Positions 25,730 to 35,154 are shown, numbered from the stretch's first letter. The stretch: DNA of 64,000 nucleotides from Photobacterium pectinilyticum (GCF_024357955.1 NZ_JANEYT010000017.1:21764-85763), one strand, 5' to 3'. Program-made: numbers and translations. The notes: generated by a model from the sequence alone, not told the origin.

Positions 25730-27310
25730 ATGTTTTTATCTCACTTATTCAAAACGGATACCGTTCCGGCCGCACCGACGGGCGCATCCAAGTCCTCTGC
25801 GGCAACAGAGAGCCTGCCGGGCGAATTGGACGCGGCACCGGAAAAAGGCTTTAGCCAAACCCTGCAAGGGGCGATGGGTAAAGAGGCGACAGCGGAACCG
25901 GTTTCGCTGGACGCCGAGGCGAAAACCACAGGTGAAGATGGCAACGTTGCTAGCACGCAAAAGCCACCTGTGGGCGCGAGTGAAGCCACTGATGATGTAG
26001 CACAGCATATTGATAAAAATGAACTAATTCAGGATGGCAGTCTGGAGGCTGAAGGCCTAGATGAGTCGGATGGCAAAAAGGCAGGGCGCTTATTAGACAA
26101 TCAAGCAGGCAGTCCAGCCGACGATGAGCAACCCGCTGACGATTCAGCTGCAAGTGCTGCTGGTCACATTGCGGCTTCATCTCTAGCCAAGCCTGACAAC
26201 GCCAAGTCATCAATGAGCGAAGGCGAAGAGCTGCTTCAGCGCTTAACAGCATCACGCAGTCAACTCTCGGGTACCTCTGCGGGGACAAATGCACAGGCCG
26301 CAAACGGCGAGGTAGCCGGAGCGGGAACAGATGGCAAGTTGTTGCCGCCTGGTGCCGAAGCATTATCCGAAGAGGCTGTAGCTGAACAAAACGACTTGGT
26401 TGGAAAAGATGGCTTGGTTGGAAAATACGGTAAGGACGCGGTTAATAAAGCTGCTGTGAGTATCGATGGGCTCGTGGCACAAGAGAAAGATGGCGCGGCA
26501 CAGGCCGATGGCAAGCAGGTAAAAGGTGAGCACTCGGGCAAGTTTGCTTTATCGGGGATGGCATTGACCAATGGTGAGTCTGCCGAGCTTAAGGCCGTCC
26601 AGGGTAAATCACCATTTCAATCAGCGCCAAACAGCGAATTAGCGGCCTTGATGGGCCAGTCATTGTCATCCGGTTCGTTGAAGGATTCGCTGGAAGCGAA
26701 GGGCAATGCAAGTGCATTGGCTGCTACTTCACTGGATGACGGCTTAAGCAGTCAGGGTGAGGTACATGGTTCTCATGCCGTGCATCGAAGCGCGGCGGCA
26801 GGCATATTGACGTCCGAGGGCGAAAAGCCGGGAACGGCCCAACCCCCTTTGCTGCTGAGCAAAGAGCAAGCCGGGGAGCAGTTGGCGGACAAGGTTCAGG
26901 TGATGATGTCAAAGAACCTCAAGCATGTTGATATTCGCCTTGACCCGCCAGAGCTTGGTAAATTGCAGATCAAGCTATCAATGAACAACGATCAGGCGTC
27001 GGTGCAAATTACCGTGGCCAATCAGCAATCGCGGGACTTGGTCGAACAAGCTATGCCCCGCTTACGTGAACTGCTGCAACAGCAAGGGCTGCAGTTAGCA
27101 CAAAGCACGGTTCAGCAGGATAGTAGTCGCCAGTTTGCTGGCGGTTCGCAGCAGCAAGCCAATGGTCAGCCGGGCTCTTCCCCCCAGCATGGTAGTCAGG
27201 GAAGTGGTCAAGCGGATCCTCATGGTTTGGCACAGGGTACCGCTGCACACTCTCATTCTGCTGATTTGTGGATGACGGCACCAAAAGACGGTGTTGATTA
27301 TTATGCCTAA
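25730..27310 (+). CDS. fliK: FliK, hook-length control protein
   Basis: Secreted ruler that measures hook length and switches export specificity through FlhB. The 526-aa product is low-complexity and Ala/Gly/Ser/Glu-rich for about 380 residues, as expected of the FliK ruler, with a small internal duplication DLVGKDGLVGKYGKD near residue 220. The conserved C-terminal switch domain follows: GEQLADKVQVMMSKNLKHVD, IRLDPPELGKLQIKLSMNND, QASVQITVANQQSRDLVEQA, MPRLRELLQQQGLQLAQSTV. The tail is Gln/Gly/Ser/His-rich. Variable length and composition are normal for FliK. Confidence 0.93.
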   Translation: MFLSHLFKTDTVPAAPTGASKSSAATESLPGELDAAPEKGFSQTLQGAMGKEATAEPVSLDAEAKTTGEDGNVASTQKPPVGASEATDDVAQHIDKNELIQDGSLEAEGLDESDGKKAGRLLDNQAGSPADDEQPADDSAASAAGHIAASSLAKPDNAKSSMSEGEELLQRLTASRSQLSGTSAGTNAQAANGEVAGAGTDGKLLPPGAEALSEEAVAEQNDLVGKDGLVGKYGKDAVNKAAVSIDGLVAQEKDGAAQADGKQVKGEHSGKFALSGMALTNGESAELKAVQGKSPFQSAPNSELAALMGQSLSSGSLKDSLEAKGNASALAATSLDDGLSSQGEVHGSHAVHRSAAAGILTSEGEKPGTAQPPLLLSKEQAGEQLADKVQVMMSKNLKHVDIRLDPPELGKLQIKLSMNNDQASVQITVANQQSRDLVEQAMPRLRELLQQQGLQLAQSTVQQDSSRQFAGGSQQQANGQPGSSPQHGSQGSGQADPHGLAQGTAAHSHSADLWMTAPKDGVDYYA

Positions 27311-27371
27311 GTGTTCAGTCTGTTAAACTGGCCGAGTACGGTAATGAACAAAGACAAAGGACGAATTAAAG

Positions 27372-27866
27372 ATGGCAGGTGAAGCGCCACCAGGCGGAAA
27401 GAAAAAGCTCATTATTATTGCCGTGCTGGCGGTTGTTCTGCTCGCTGGAGTCGGTGCTGGAGCATGGTTTTTCTTCAGTGACTCATCGCCGGAGCCTGAC
27501 ACCGCACAGCCTGGCTCGGCGAGCCCATCAGCACCGGCAGTGCTGGAATCCGCCTACTATGTCATTTTGCCCCAACCTTTCATTTTTAATGTTAGTGGTG
27601 ATGCGCGTGACAGGCTGGTGCAGGTAAAAGTTCAGCTAATGGTCAGGGGGGATAGCAATGACGCTGCCGTCCGTCAGCATATACCGCTGATAGAAAGTAC
27701 GTTGTTGCAGACATTTGGTGCAGCAACTGTTGAGCAATTGAGAACGCCGACAGGACGATTGGAGCTGCGTAGCCAGTCGTTGGCGGCTGTTCAAGAGGCT
27801 CTGCTTAAGGTATCCGGTCGACAAGCGGTTGAACGGGTGCTGTTTACTGGTTTTGTAATGCAATAG
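27372..27866 (+). CDS. fliL: FliL, basal-body/stator-associated protein
   Basis: Single-span inner-membrane protein that surrounds the stator and supports motor function under load. The 164-aa product has a lysine-rich N-terminus, a membrane segment at about residues 12-33 (LIIIAVLAVVLLAGVGAGAW), a short Ser/Pro linker, and a periplasmic SPFH-like FliL domain (YYVILPQPFIFNVSGDARDR, LVQVKVQLMVRGDSNDAAVR, HIPLIESTLLQTFGAATVEQ). It ends 7 bases before fliM. Confidence 0.93.
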   Translation: MAGEAPPGGKKKLIIIAVLAVVLLAGVGAGAWFFFSDSSPEPDTAQPGSASPSAPAVLESAYYVILPQPFIFNVSGDARDRLVQVKVQLMVRGDSNDAAVRQHIPLIESTLLQTFGAATVEQLRTPTGRLELRSQSLAAVQEALLKVSGRQAVERVLFTGFVMQ

Positions 27867-27873
27867 GTTTTAT

Positions 27874-28920
27874 GTGAGTGACTTATTAACTCAGGACGAA
27901 ATTGATGCCCTCTTACACGGTGTCGACGATGTCGATGATGACGATGGCCTGAGTGAAACTGGCATCATCGCTTTTGATTTTTCATCACAAGACAGGATAG
28001 TCCGTGGGCGGATGCCCACACTGGAGCTGATTAACGAGCGTTTTGCCCGCCATATGCGGATCAGCTTGTTTAATATGTTACGAAAAACAGCCGAAGTTTC
28101 TATCAACGGGGTACAGATGCTCAAGTTTGGCGAGTATCAGAATACCCTGTATGTCCCGACCAGTTTGAATATGGTGCGCTTTCGCCCGCTCAAGGGCACA
28201 GCACTGATCACCATGGAAGCCCGGCTGGTCTTCATTTTGGTGGAGAACTTCTTCGGTGGCGATGGCCGGTTTCACGCCAAGATTGAAGGGCGTGAATTTA
28301 CGCCAACAGAGCGTCGTATTGTTCAGATGCTGCTGAAGCTGGTGTTTGAGGATTACCGCGAGGCATGGTCACCGGTGATGGGGGTGGAATTTGAATACCT
28401 TGACTCCGAAGTGAACCCGACGATGGCCAACATCGTCAGCCCGACTGAGGTTATTGTTGTCAGCTCGTTCCATATCGAGGTGGACGGTGGCGGTGGTGAC
28501 TTCCATGTCGTGATGCCTTACTCCATGGTTGAACCGATCCGCGAATTGCTCGATGCCGGTGTCCAGAGTGACAAGATGGATACCGATGTTCGTTGGAGCA
28601 AGGCATTGCGTGATGAAATCATGGATGTGCCGGTGAATATGCGGGCCAAGTTACTCGATGTTGACCTGACCCTGCGTGATTTGATGGAACTTCAGCCGGG
28701 GGATGTGATCCCGATTGATGTGCCGGAAGCTGCTACGGTCTTTGTCGAAGACTTGCCAACCTACCGCGCAAAAATGGGGAAATCGGGCGAGAATATCGCA
28801 CTGAAGATCACCGAAAAATTAAAGCGTCCGGATATGGTGAAAAGCGACTTGGCTTTCCTCGATCGCGATGAACTAGGCTCGGCACTGTTGAATCTTCACA
28901 GTGACGATACAGACAATTAA
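27874..28920 (+). CDS. fliM: FliM, motor switch protein
   Basis: C-ring protein that binds phospho-CheY and reverses the motor. The start is a GTG at 27874. The 348-aa product begins with the CheY-P-binding peptide MSDLLTQDEIDALLHGVDD, followed by an acidic spacer, the middle domain (GRMPTLELINERFARHMRIS, LFNMLRKTAEVSINGVQMLK) and the C-terminal SpoA-type domain (LRDLMELQPGDVIPIDVPEA). Size and motifs are standard. The end of fliM reads directly into the fliN leader; the fliN start lies 25 bases after the fliM stop. Confidence 0.97.
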   Translation: MSDLLTQDEIDALLHGVDDVDDDDGLSETGIIAFDFSSQDRIVRGRMPTLELINERFARHMRISLFNMLRKTAEVSINGVQMLKFGEYQNTLYVPTSLNMVRFRPLKGTALITMEARLVFILVENFFGGDGRFHAKIEGREFTPTERRIVQMLLKLVFEDYREAWSPVMGVEFEYLDSEVNPTMANIVSPTEVIVVSSFHIEVDGGGGDFHVVMPYSMVEPIRELLDAGVQSDKMDTDVRWSKALRDEIMDVPVNMRAKLLDVDLTLRDLMELQPGDVIPIDVPEAATVFVEDLPTYRAKMGKSGENIALKITEKLKRPDMVKSDLAFLDRDELGSALLNLHSDDTDN

Positions 28921-28945
28921 GGACGAGATCCGAATAGGTACAAAC

Positions 28946-29338
28946 ATGTCTAATAATGATCAACAAATTGCCGACGATTGGGCGGCGGCTTTAGCTGAGC
29001 AGGCGACTGACGAAGGGGCGCAGCCTGCGCCGCTGGAAGAGCTGACCGATGAATCCCCTCCAATTGGTGAAGATGAACGGCGCAAGCTCGATACAATCTT
29101 GGATATCCCAGTGACTATCTCGATGGAAGTTGGCCGGACGCAAATCAGTATTCGAAACTTGCTGCAACTTAACCAAGGCTCAGTTGTAGAGCTTGATCGT
29201 GTCGCCGGTGAATCACTGGATGTGATGGTTAACGGTACCCTGATCGCCCACGGCGAAGTCGTGGTGGTCAATGACAAATTCGGTATCCGTCTGACAGATG
29301 TGATCAGTCAGACCGAACGGATCAAGAAGCTGCGTTAA
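28946..29338 (+). CDS. fliN: FliN, motor switch protein
   Basis: Forms the base of the C ring with FliM. The ATG at 28946 gives a 130-aa product (MSNNDQQIADDWAAALAEQA), the usual Vibrio FliN N-terminus; an in-frame upstream codon at 28901 inside fliM is not needed. After an acidic N-terminal region comes the SpoA domain (DIPVTISMEVGRTQISIRNL, LQLNQGSVVELDRVAGESLD, VMVNGTLIAHGEVVVVNDKF, GIRLTDVISQTERIKKL). The stop overlaps the fliO ATG by one base. Confidence 0.96.
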   Translation: MSNNDQQIADDWAAALAEQATDEGAQPAPLEELTDESPPIGEDERRKLDTILDIPVTISMEVGRTQISIRNLLQLNQGSVVELDRVAGESLDVMVNGTLIAHGEVVVVNDKFGIRLTDVISQTERIKKLR

Positions 29339-29676
29339 TGATGGCACCTGAATTGAATTTGGCGACCACGCTCGCCTCCTTGTTGTTGGTTTTGGCGGTT
29401 ATCGTTCTGTTGGCTTGGCTGATCAAAAGGATGAAGCTACCCGGCTTGCAGGGTGGCGATAGCGCCATTCGTATCTTGCGTCAACTGCCGGTTGGCCAGC
29501 GCGAACGCATCGTTCTGCTGCAGGTCGGCGAAGAGCAGATGCTGGTCGGGGTGACCCAACATAATATTTCACTGCTCGGAAAACTCGATAACCCGATTGT
29601 TGCGGAGCAAGGTCAGGATGGCGGGGAGTTTGCCAGCCAGCTGGGAAAGCTGTTGAGAAAAAATGATAAGAACTAA
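29338..29676 (+). CDS. fliO: FliO, export-gate assembly protein
   Basis: Helps assemble the FliP ring of the export gate. The 112-aa product has one membrane segment (about residues 7-28, [20 protein letters not shown]) followed by a cytoplasmic domain with the family pattern LKRM-type basic end and [40 protein letters not shown]. It starts within TAATG of fliN and its end overlaps the fliP start by 14 bases. Confidence 0.9.
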   Translation: MMAPELNLATTLASLLLVLAVIVLLAWLIKRMKLPGLQGGDSAIRILRQLPVGQRERIVLLQVGEEQMLVGVTQHNISLLGKLDNPIVAEQGQDGGEFASQLGKLLRKNDKN

Positions 29677-30520
29677 TTTCATTGCCGCCTTATTGGCGGC
29701 TTTTTCGCTTCTGCTGGTGTTTCCTGCTGCGGCAGAAACGGCGGCGGGGTTGGTTGATGGCGTCGCTGCTCAACCGGGCGCGACATTGAGCGAGATGCAA
29801 AACGAAGCGGGCTCAACCGCGATGGCACTGACCCAAAGCGGGGGAAGTGGTATACCGGCCTTTTCGGTGACAGTAAACCCGGATGGCAGTGAAGATTATT
29901 CGATAACCCTGCAAATCTTGGCGTTGATGACTGCCTTGGGGTTCTTGCCGGCCATCGTGATCCTGATGACCTCTTTTACCCGGATTGTGGTGGTCATCTC
30001 AATATTACGTCAGGCGATGGGCTTGCAGCAGACGCCGTCGAACCAGGTGATTATCGGTATTGCCATGTTCATGACCTTTTTCGTGATGTCACCGGTGCTC
30101 GACAAGATCAATACCGAAGCTGTTCAGCCTTATATGAACGAACAGGTGAGTGCTTCCCAAGCGCTGGAAGCGGCCCAAGATCCGCTGCGCCAGTTCATGC
30201 TCAAACAGACGCGGGTTAAAGATTTAGAAACCTTTGTCGAGATGTCGGGCTCGGACGCTACCGATCCGCAGGAAGTACCGATGACGGTACTGATCCCGGC
30301 CTTTGTGACCTCGGAGTTGAAAACGGCGTTCCAGATAGGCTTTATGCTGTTTCTGCCCTTTTTGATCATTGATTTGGTGGTGGCATCGGTGTTGATGGCC
30401 ATGGGTATGATGATGCTTTCGCCGATGATCGTTTCTTTGCCGTTTAAGCTAATGCTGTTTGTGTTGGTGGATGGCTGGAACTTGATCCTATCAACCTTGG
30501 CTGGGAGTTTTGGGACGTGA
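29663..30520 (+). CDS. fliP: FliP, export-gate protein
   Basis: Core of the FliPQR export-gate complex in the MS ring. The 285-aa product has a cleavable signal peptide (to about residue 25, [10 protein letters not shown]), a periplasmic segment, and four membrane segments with FliP signatures: [40 protein letters not shown], and the C-terminal [36 protein letters not shown]. The signal peptide is characteristic of FliP and absent from FliQ and FliR. Overlap with fliQ of 4 bases. Confidence 0.96.
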   Translation: MIRTNFIAALLAAFSLLLVFPAAAETAAGLVDGVAAQPGATLSEMQNEAGSTAMALTQSGGSGIPAFSVTVNPDGSEDYSITLQILALMTALGFLPAIVILMTSFTRIVVVISILRQAMGLQQTPSNQVIIGIAMFMTFFVMSPVLDKINTEAVQPYMNEQVSASQALEAAQDPLRQFMLKQTRVKDLETFVEMSGSDATDPQEVPMTVLIPAFVTSELKTAFQIGFMLFLPFLIIDLVVASVLMAMGMMMLSPMIVSLPFKLMLFVLVDGWNLILSTLAGSFGT

Positions 30521-30786
30521 CACCGGAGTTTTTTGTCGAAATCTTCCAAGATGCACTCTACATGGTACTGATCATGGTCTGTTCCATTGTGGTGCCGGGC
30601 TTGTTGATTGGTTTGGTGGTTGCTGTCTTCCAGGCGGCAACCTCGATAAACGAACAGACCCTGAGCTTCTTGCCAAGGTTGATCGTGACCTTGCTGGCTC
30701 TGATGTTCTTCGGCCACATGATGACCCAGATGCTGATGGATTATTTCCACCAGATGATTGATTACATCCCGCAACTGCTGCACTAA
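30517..30786 (+). CDS. fliQ: FliQ, export-gate protein
   Basis: Small two-span subunit of the export gate. The start is a GTG at 30517 within GTGA overlapping the fliP stop. The 89-aa product has the invariant [40 protein letters not shown] and [20 protein letters not shown]. The size is exactly that of the family. The stop overlaps the fliR start by one base. Confidence 0.96.
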   Translation: MTPEFFVEIFQDALYMVLIMVCSIVVPGLLIGLVVAVFQAATSINEQTLSFLPRLIVTLLALMFFGHMMTQMLMDYFHQMIDYIPQLLH

Positions 30787-31571
30787 TGATGAATTATCCT
30801 GCACCCTTGCTATTGGAGTGGCTGGCAACGATTTTCTGGCCGCTGACCCGGATCTCATCGATGATGATGGTGATGACGTTTTTTGGTGCTCGCTATGTCG
30901 CACCTAAAATTCGTCTCTATGTTTCATTGCTGTTTACCTTTGCGCTGTTACCGGTCTTGCCGGTTGCCCCGGTTGATATTCCCTTGATGTCGTTGCAGGG
31001 GTTCATCACCACTGGCCAGCAGGTGATCATCGGTGTGGCGATGGGGATGGTGACGACGTTTGTCACCCAGACTTTCATTCTGCTGGGACAGATCCTCGGT
31101 ATGCAGTCGAGCTTGGGGTTTGCCTCTATGGTCGACCCGTCCAACGGGCAGAATACCCCGGTGCTGGGCCAGTTTTATATGTTTCTGGTGGTGATGATTT
31201 TTCTGGCCACCGATGGCCATTTAGTGATGCTCAAACTGGTGGCGATGAGCTTCCATACGCTGCCTGTGGGTGAGTCGATGCTTGATGCTGGTGATTACTA
31301 CCAGATGGCGCAATGGTTTGGTCATATGTTCAAGTTTGCTCTGAGTATGGCAATTGCCGGTGTGGTGGCCTTGCTGGTGGTCAATATGTCGTTTGGTGTC
31401 ATGACCCGGGCAGCGCCTCAGCTGAATATTTTTGCCCTTGGCTTTTCATTTGCCCTTTTGCTGGGTTTTGTGATCAGCTGGTTCTTGATTGCAGGTATTC
31501 TGCCGCACTACGAAGCGATATGGCAGGTCGGTGTCGAGCAAGTGTGTAGTTTAATTCGGTTGGATTGTTAA
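30786..31571 (+). CDS. fliR: FliR, export-gate protein
   Basis: Third subunit of the FliPQR gate. The 261-aa, very hydrophobic product has several membrane segments and typical elements: ATIFWPLTRISSMMMVMTFF, LQGFITTGQQVIIGVAMGMV, LGQILGMQSSLGFASMVDPS, and the C-terminal LNIFALGFSFALLLGFVISW. It begins in TAATG overlapping fliQ and ends in TAATG overlapping flhB, so fliP, fliQ, fliR and flhB are all translationally linked. Confidence 0.95.
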   Translation: MMNYPAPLLLEWLATIFWPLTRISSMMMVMTFFGARYVAPKIRLYVSLLFTFALLPVLPVAPVDIPLMSLQGFITTGQQVIIGVAMGMVTTFVTQTFILLGQILGMQSSLGFASMVDPSNGQNTPVLGQFYMFLVVMIFLATDGHLVMLKLVAMSFHTLPVGESMLDAGDYYQMAQWFGHMFKFALSMAIAGVVALLVVNMSFGVMTRAAPQLNIFALGFSFALLLGFVISWFLIAGILPHYEAIWQVGVEQVCSLIRLDC

Positions 31572-32701
31572 TGGCTGATTCTGACGGACAAGAAAGAACC
31601 GAAGAGGCCACGCCCCGAAGGCGGGATCAGGCCCGCGAAAAAGGACAGGTTCCCCGGTCGAGGGAACTGGCATCGATTGCTGTACTGGTGGCTGGCGCCG
31701 TCGGTATGATGTGGTTTGGAGAAGCGCTTGGCCGGGGGATCGGCGAGGTCATGACCAGACTGTTTAGCCTAACCCGAGAGGAAATATTCGATCTGTCACA
31801 GCTGTTTGGCTTGATTGTGTCGGCTCTTGGTAACCTGCTGCTTCCATTATTGACCTTCTTGCTGTTTGTTTATGTCGCCGCGTTTATTGGCGCCACGGGC
31901 TTAGGTGGGATCCGCTTTTCGTCCCAAGCGGCAGCCCCGAAGTTGTCCAAGTTGAATCCGCTAAGTGGCTTCAAACGAATGATGGGCAAGCAGAGTTTGG
32001 TTGAGCTGATCAAGTCGATCCTCAAAGTTCTGTTGGTGGTTGGGGTGGCTTTCTTCCTACTCAAGGCTCACCTGACCGATTTCTACCAACTCAGCCGCGA
32101 GGTGTATCCGAAAAATATCGCTCACGCGCTGGATATTTTACTCAATTTCATTTTTTTGATCAGTTGCTCCTTATTGGTGGTGGTGGCCATCGATATCCCG
32201 TTCCAGATCTGGCAGCACAATGAACAGCTCAAGATGACCAAACAGGAAGTGAAGGACGAATTCAAGGACTCGGAAGGTAAGCCGGAAGTGAAGGGCCGTA
32301 TCCGTATGCTCCAGCGTGAAATGGCACAGCGGAGAATGATGGCCGATGTCCCGCAGGCCGATGTTGTCATTACCAACCCGGAGCACTTTTCTGTCGCACT
32401 GCGCTATGACTCTAAGATAGACTCGGCACCGGTGGTCATTGCGAAAGGAACCGATTTCTTGGCATTGAAAATCCGTGAAATTGCCAACGAACACGAGATC
32501 GAAATAGTCCCTGCGCCGCCATTGGCCAGGGCCCTGTATCACACGACCGAACTCGAGCAGCAGATCCCCGACGGGTTGTTTGCCGCCGTGGCACAGGTGC
32601 TGGCGTATATATACCAGCTTAAGCAATACCAGAAAGGGCGTGGGCGTAAACCCGCCTTGTCCAAGGAAGCCTCGGATATCCCTAACGAATTCCGTTATTA
32701 A
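31571..32701 (+). CDS. flhB: FlhB, export switch protein
   Basis: Export-apparatus protein that changes substrate specificity from hook to filament after self-cleavage. The 376-aa product has the N-terminal ERTEEATPRRRDQAREKGQV motif, four membrane segments, and a cytoplasmic domain. The cleavage site, normally NPTH, reads NPEH here with Asn269 (VVITNPEHFSVALRYD); the Asn-Pro scissile pair is intact. The ATG at 31571 overlaps the fliR stop; an in-frame TTG at 31565 is not needed. No terminator is obvious after it; the flhA promoter follows in a 261-base gap. Confidence 0.95.
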   Translation: MADSDGQERTEEATPRRRDQAREKGQVPRSRELASIAVLVAGAVGMMWFGEALGRGIGEVMTRLFSLTREEIFDLSQLFGLIVSALGNLLLPLLTFLLFVYVAAFIGATGLGGIRFSSQAAAPKLSKLNPLSGFKRMMGKQSLVELIKSILKVLLVVGVAFFLLKAHLTDFYQLSREVYPKNIAHALDILLNFIFLISCSLLVVVAIDIPFQIWQHNEQLKMTKQEVKDEFKDSEGKPEVKGRIRMLQREMAQRRMMADVPQADVVITNPEHFSVALRYDSKIDSAPVVIAKGTDFLALKIREIANEHEIEIVPAPPLARALYHTTELEQQIPDGLFAAVAQVLAYIYQLKQYQKGRGRKPALSKEASDIPNEFRY

Positions 32702-32774
32702 TTATTTATCCTGGTTAGTATTTACTATCAACTGCACATTTCTGCTAAAAAAGTCAAGAAAATGACACTTTTTA

Positions 32775-32790
32775 AGGCATGATAATTGCT
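32775..32790 (+). promoter_or_regulatory. Sigma-54 (RpoN) promoter for flhAFG-fliA
   Basis: AGGCATG-ATAA-TTGCT has the GG and GC doublets at proper spacing and differs from the -24 consensus at the first T. It lies 173 bases before flhA. In V. cholerae flhAFG is a class II, FlrA/RpoN-dependent unit, which supports the assignment. Confidence 0.65.
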
Positions 32791-32962
32791 TGTTAGCTAG
32801 CGTCGGTTGCTTTTTGTTTACCGGTGAAAACGGTACAATAACCAATACCAAATTCTTATAACTACCCCTCACAGATCCCACTAGATACAGTGTCGTCACA
32901 TTGACTGCCGGTATATTGAAGGTGTCTTGGTTTAGCGGGAACAGAACCATTACAGACATTGC

Positions 32963-35062
32963 ATGAAGCTATCTTTACCTTTTACCGATAAGTTCAATCC
33001 AGCTCGTTTACAGTCGATGCCTGCGATAGGTGCGCCTGTCTTGGTACTGGCAACTCTGGCAATGATTATATTGCCAATGCCGCCATTACTGCTGGATATG
33101 GCCTTTTCCTTCAATATCGCACTTGCCCTCGTGGTACTGCTGGTGACGATTTATACTCGTCGTCCCCTTGATTTTGCTGCCTTTCCGACAGTATTGCTGA
33201 TAGCGACTTTGCTCCGCTTGGCATTGAACGTTGCTTCCACCCGAGTCGTATTGCTTTATGGCCATGACGGGCCAGATGCTGCGGGCCAGGTTATCGATGC
33301 CTTCGGCTCGGTGGTGATCGGTGGTAACTACGCGGTTGGTTTGGTGGTTTTCCTGATCTTGATGATTATCAACTTCATGGTGGTAACCAAAGGTGCCGGC
33401 CGTATTTCCGAGGTAAGTGCCCGCTTCACCCTTGATGCCTTGCCGGGTAAGCAGATGGCAATTGATGCGGACTTGAATGCCGGTTTGATTGACCAGGATC
33501 AGGCCCGCACCCGTCGCTCTGAGGTCACCAAAGAAGCGGACTTCTACGGTTCGATGGATGGTGCCTCTAAGTTTGTGAAAGGGGATGCCATTGCCGGTAT
33601 CCTTATCCTGTGTATCAATATTGTCGGCGGGCTGGTCATTGGTATGAGCCAGCACGGTCTTGGTTTTGGTCAGGCGATTGAAATCTACAGCTTGCTGACC
33701 ATCGGTGACGGCCTTGTGGCCCAAATTCCTTCGTTGCTGTTGTCCATTGGTGCCGCCATGATGGTAACGCGTCAAAATACTGACGAAGACATGGGCCAGC
33801 AGATGATTTTCCAGATGTTCAACAACCCGCAGGCGTTGATCATCACCGGTGGGATCCTGTTTGTGATGGGTATCGTGCCGGGTATGCCGCATATCCCATT
33901 CTTGTTACTGGCTGCGCTTATTGGCGGGGTCGCTTATTGGCGCATCAAATCACAGCGCGAAGCAGCTGAAATCAACGAGCAGGAAGCCTCGAGCGATGTG
34001 GTCGCACCGCAACTGCCAAAAGAGTTGTCTTGGGATGACGTCAAACCGATTGATGTCATCGGCCTCGAAGTGGGCTACCGCCTTATTCCTATGGTCGACA
34101 AAGACCAAGGCGGCGAGTTGCTGGAGCGAGTCAAAGGTGTAAGGAAGAAACTGTCGCAGGACTTTGGTTTCTTGATCCCGGCCGTTCATATCCGCGATAA
34201 CCTCGAGCTACCGCCCAATACCTACCGTATTAGCTTGATGGGTGTTGCCTGTGGTGAGGCCAATATCCATCCTAACCGCGAATTGGCAATAAACCCGGGC
34301 CAAGTGTTTGGTAGTGTCGACGGCGAGCGCACCGTCGATCCGGCTTTTGGTCTTGAAGCCGTATGGATCAATGACTCCCAACGCGAACATGCCCAGGCCC
34401 TTGGCTACACCGTGGTCGATTCTTCGACGGTTCTGGCAACCCATCTTAGCCAGATCTTAACTAACCGTGCAGCTCAGCTGATTGGCTACGAAGAAGTCCA
34501 GAACCTGCTCGACTTGTTGGCCAAGTCTGCGCCGCGTTTGGTGGAAGGTTTGGTGCCGGATCTGCTTAGCTTGGGTGTCATTGTTAAAGTGCTGCAGAAC
34601 CTGCTTAATGAGGAAATCCCGATTAGGGATGTTCGGACAATTGTGCAGACGTTGGCGGAATATTCCACCAAGAGTCAAGATCCTGACATTCTTACGGCGG
34701 CTGTTCGTGTCAATTTGAAACGACTTATTTGCCAGGAAATCAATGGTATAGAGCCTGAATTGCCTGTTATTACTCTTGTTCCAGAGTTGGAGCAAATCTT
34801 GCATCAAACGATGCAGTCTTCCGGCGGTGAGTCGACCGGTATTGAGCCTGGCCTGGCTGAGCGCCTGCAGCGCTCACTGGTCGATGCGACCCAGCAGCAA
34901 GAGCTGAAAGGTGAACCTGCCGTGTTGCTGACATCGGGGGTACTGAGGCTGACACTCGCGAAATTTGTAAAAAACACCATTCCTTCATTACGCGTGTTGT
35001 CTTATCAGGAAGTACCTGATGAGAAACAGATCCGTATTGTCAATGCAGTAGGGAATTCATAA
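32963..35062 (+). CDS. flhA: FlhA, export-gate protein
   Basis: Largest export-gate component, proton-driven, with a cytoplasmic ring that receives chaperone-substrate complexes. The 699-aa product has about eight membrane segments in its first 330 residues, the FHIPEP signature region (TLLRLALNVASTRVVLLYGH, GRISEVSARFTLDALPGKQM, AIDADLNAGLIDQDQARTRR), and a conserved cytoplasmic domain (LGVIVKVLQNLLNEEIPIRD, VRTIVQTLAEYSTKSQDPDI). Length is standard. First gene of flhA-flhF-flhG-fliA. Confidence 0.97.
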   Translation: MKLSLPFTDKFNPARLQSMPAIGAPVLVLATLAMIILPMPPLLLDMAFSFNIALALVVLLVTIYTRRPLDFAAFPTVLLIATLLRLALNVASTRVVLLYGHDGPDAAGQVIDAFGSVVIGGNYAVGLVVFLILMIINFMVVTKGAGRISEVSARFTLDALPGKQMAIDADLNAGLIDQDQARTRRSEVTKEADFYGSMDGASKFVKGDAIAGILILCINIVGGLVIGMSQHGLGFGQAIEIYSLLTIGDGLVAQIPSLLLSIGAAMMVTRQNTDEDMGQQMIFQMFNNPQALIITGGILFVMGIVPGMPHIPFLLLAALIGGVAYWRIKSQREAAEINEQEASSDVVAPQLPKELSWDDVKPIDVIGLEVGYRLIPMVDKDQGGELLERVKGVRKKLSQDFGFLIPAVHIRDNLELPPNTYRISLMGVACGEANIHPNRELAINPGQVFGSVDGERTVDPAFGLEAVWINDSQREHAQALGYTVVDSSTVLATHLSQILTNRAAQLIGYEEVQNLLDLLAKSAPRLVEGLVPDLLSLGVIVKVLQNLLNEEIPIRDVRTIVQTLAEYSTKSQDPDILTAAVRVNLKRLICQEINGIEPELPVITLVPELEQILHQTMQSSGGESTGIEPGLAERLQRSLVDATQQQELKGEPAVLLTSGVLRLTLAKFVKNTIPSLRVLSYQEVPDEKQIRIVNAVGNS

Positions 35063-35154
35063 TGGCGGTAACGGCGATGACGATGACGGAGATGGTCTTA
35101 GGACTGTCATCACCTCACGGCCTGAAATTACGGGAAGGTCACATTGAAAATTAA
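35062..35154 (+). CDS. Possible 30-residue ORF bridging flhA and flhF
   Basis: An ATG in TAATG overlaps the flhA stop by one base and opens a 30-codon frame that ends 11 bases inside flhF. The predicted peptide is Met/Thr-rich at the start (MAVTAMTMTEMVLGLSSPHG) and has no recognised motif. It occupies nearly the whole 81-base flhA-flhF gap, so its likely role, if translated, would be to carry ribosomes from flhA to the flhF TTG start. It may equally be a chance frame. Confidence 0.25.
   Translation: MAVTAMTMTEMVLGLSSPHGLKLREGHIEN

Noticed and set aside
30130..30903. 257-aa minus-strand ORF opposite fliP, fliQ and fliR
   Set aside because: Spans three conserved export-gate genes in antisense and has no family motif; a coding shadow.
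33086..33892. 268-aa minus-strand ORF opposite flhA
   Set aside because: Entirely antisense to the strongly conserved FlhA; His/Gln/Asn-rich composition is what the complementary strand of a membrane-protein gene gives. No ribosome-binding site or recognisable domain.
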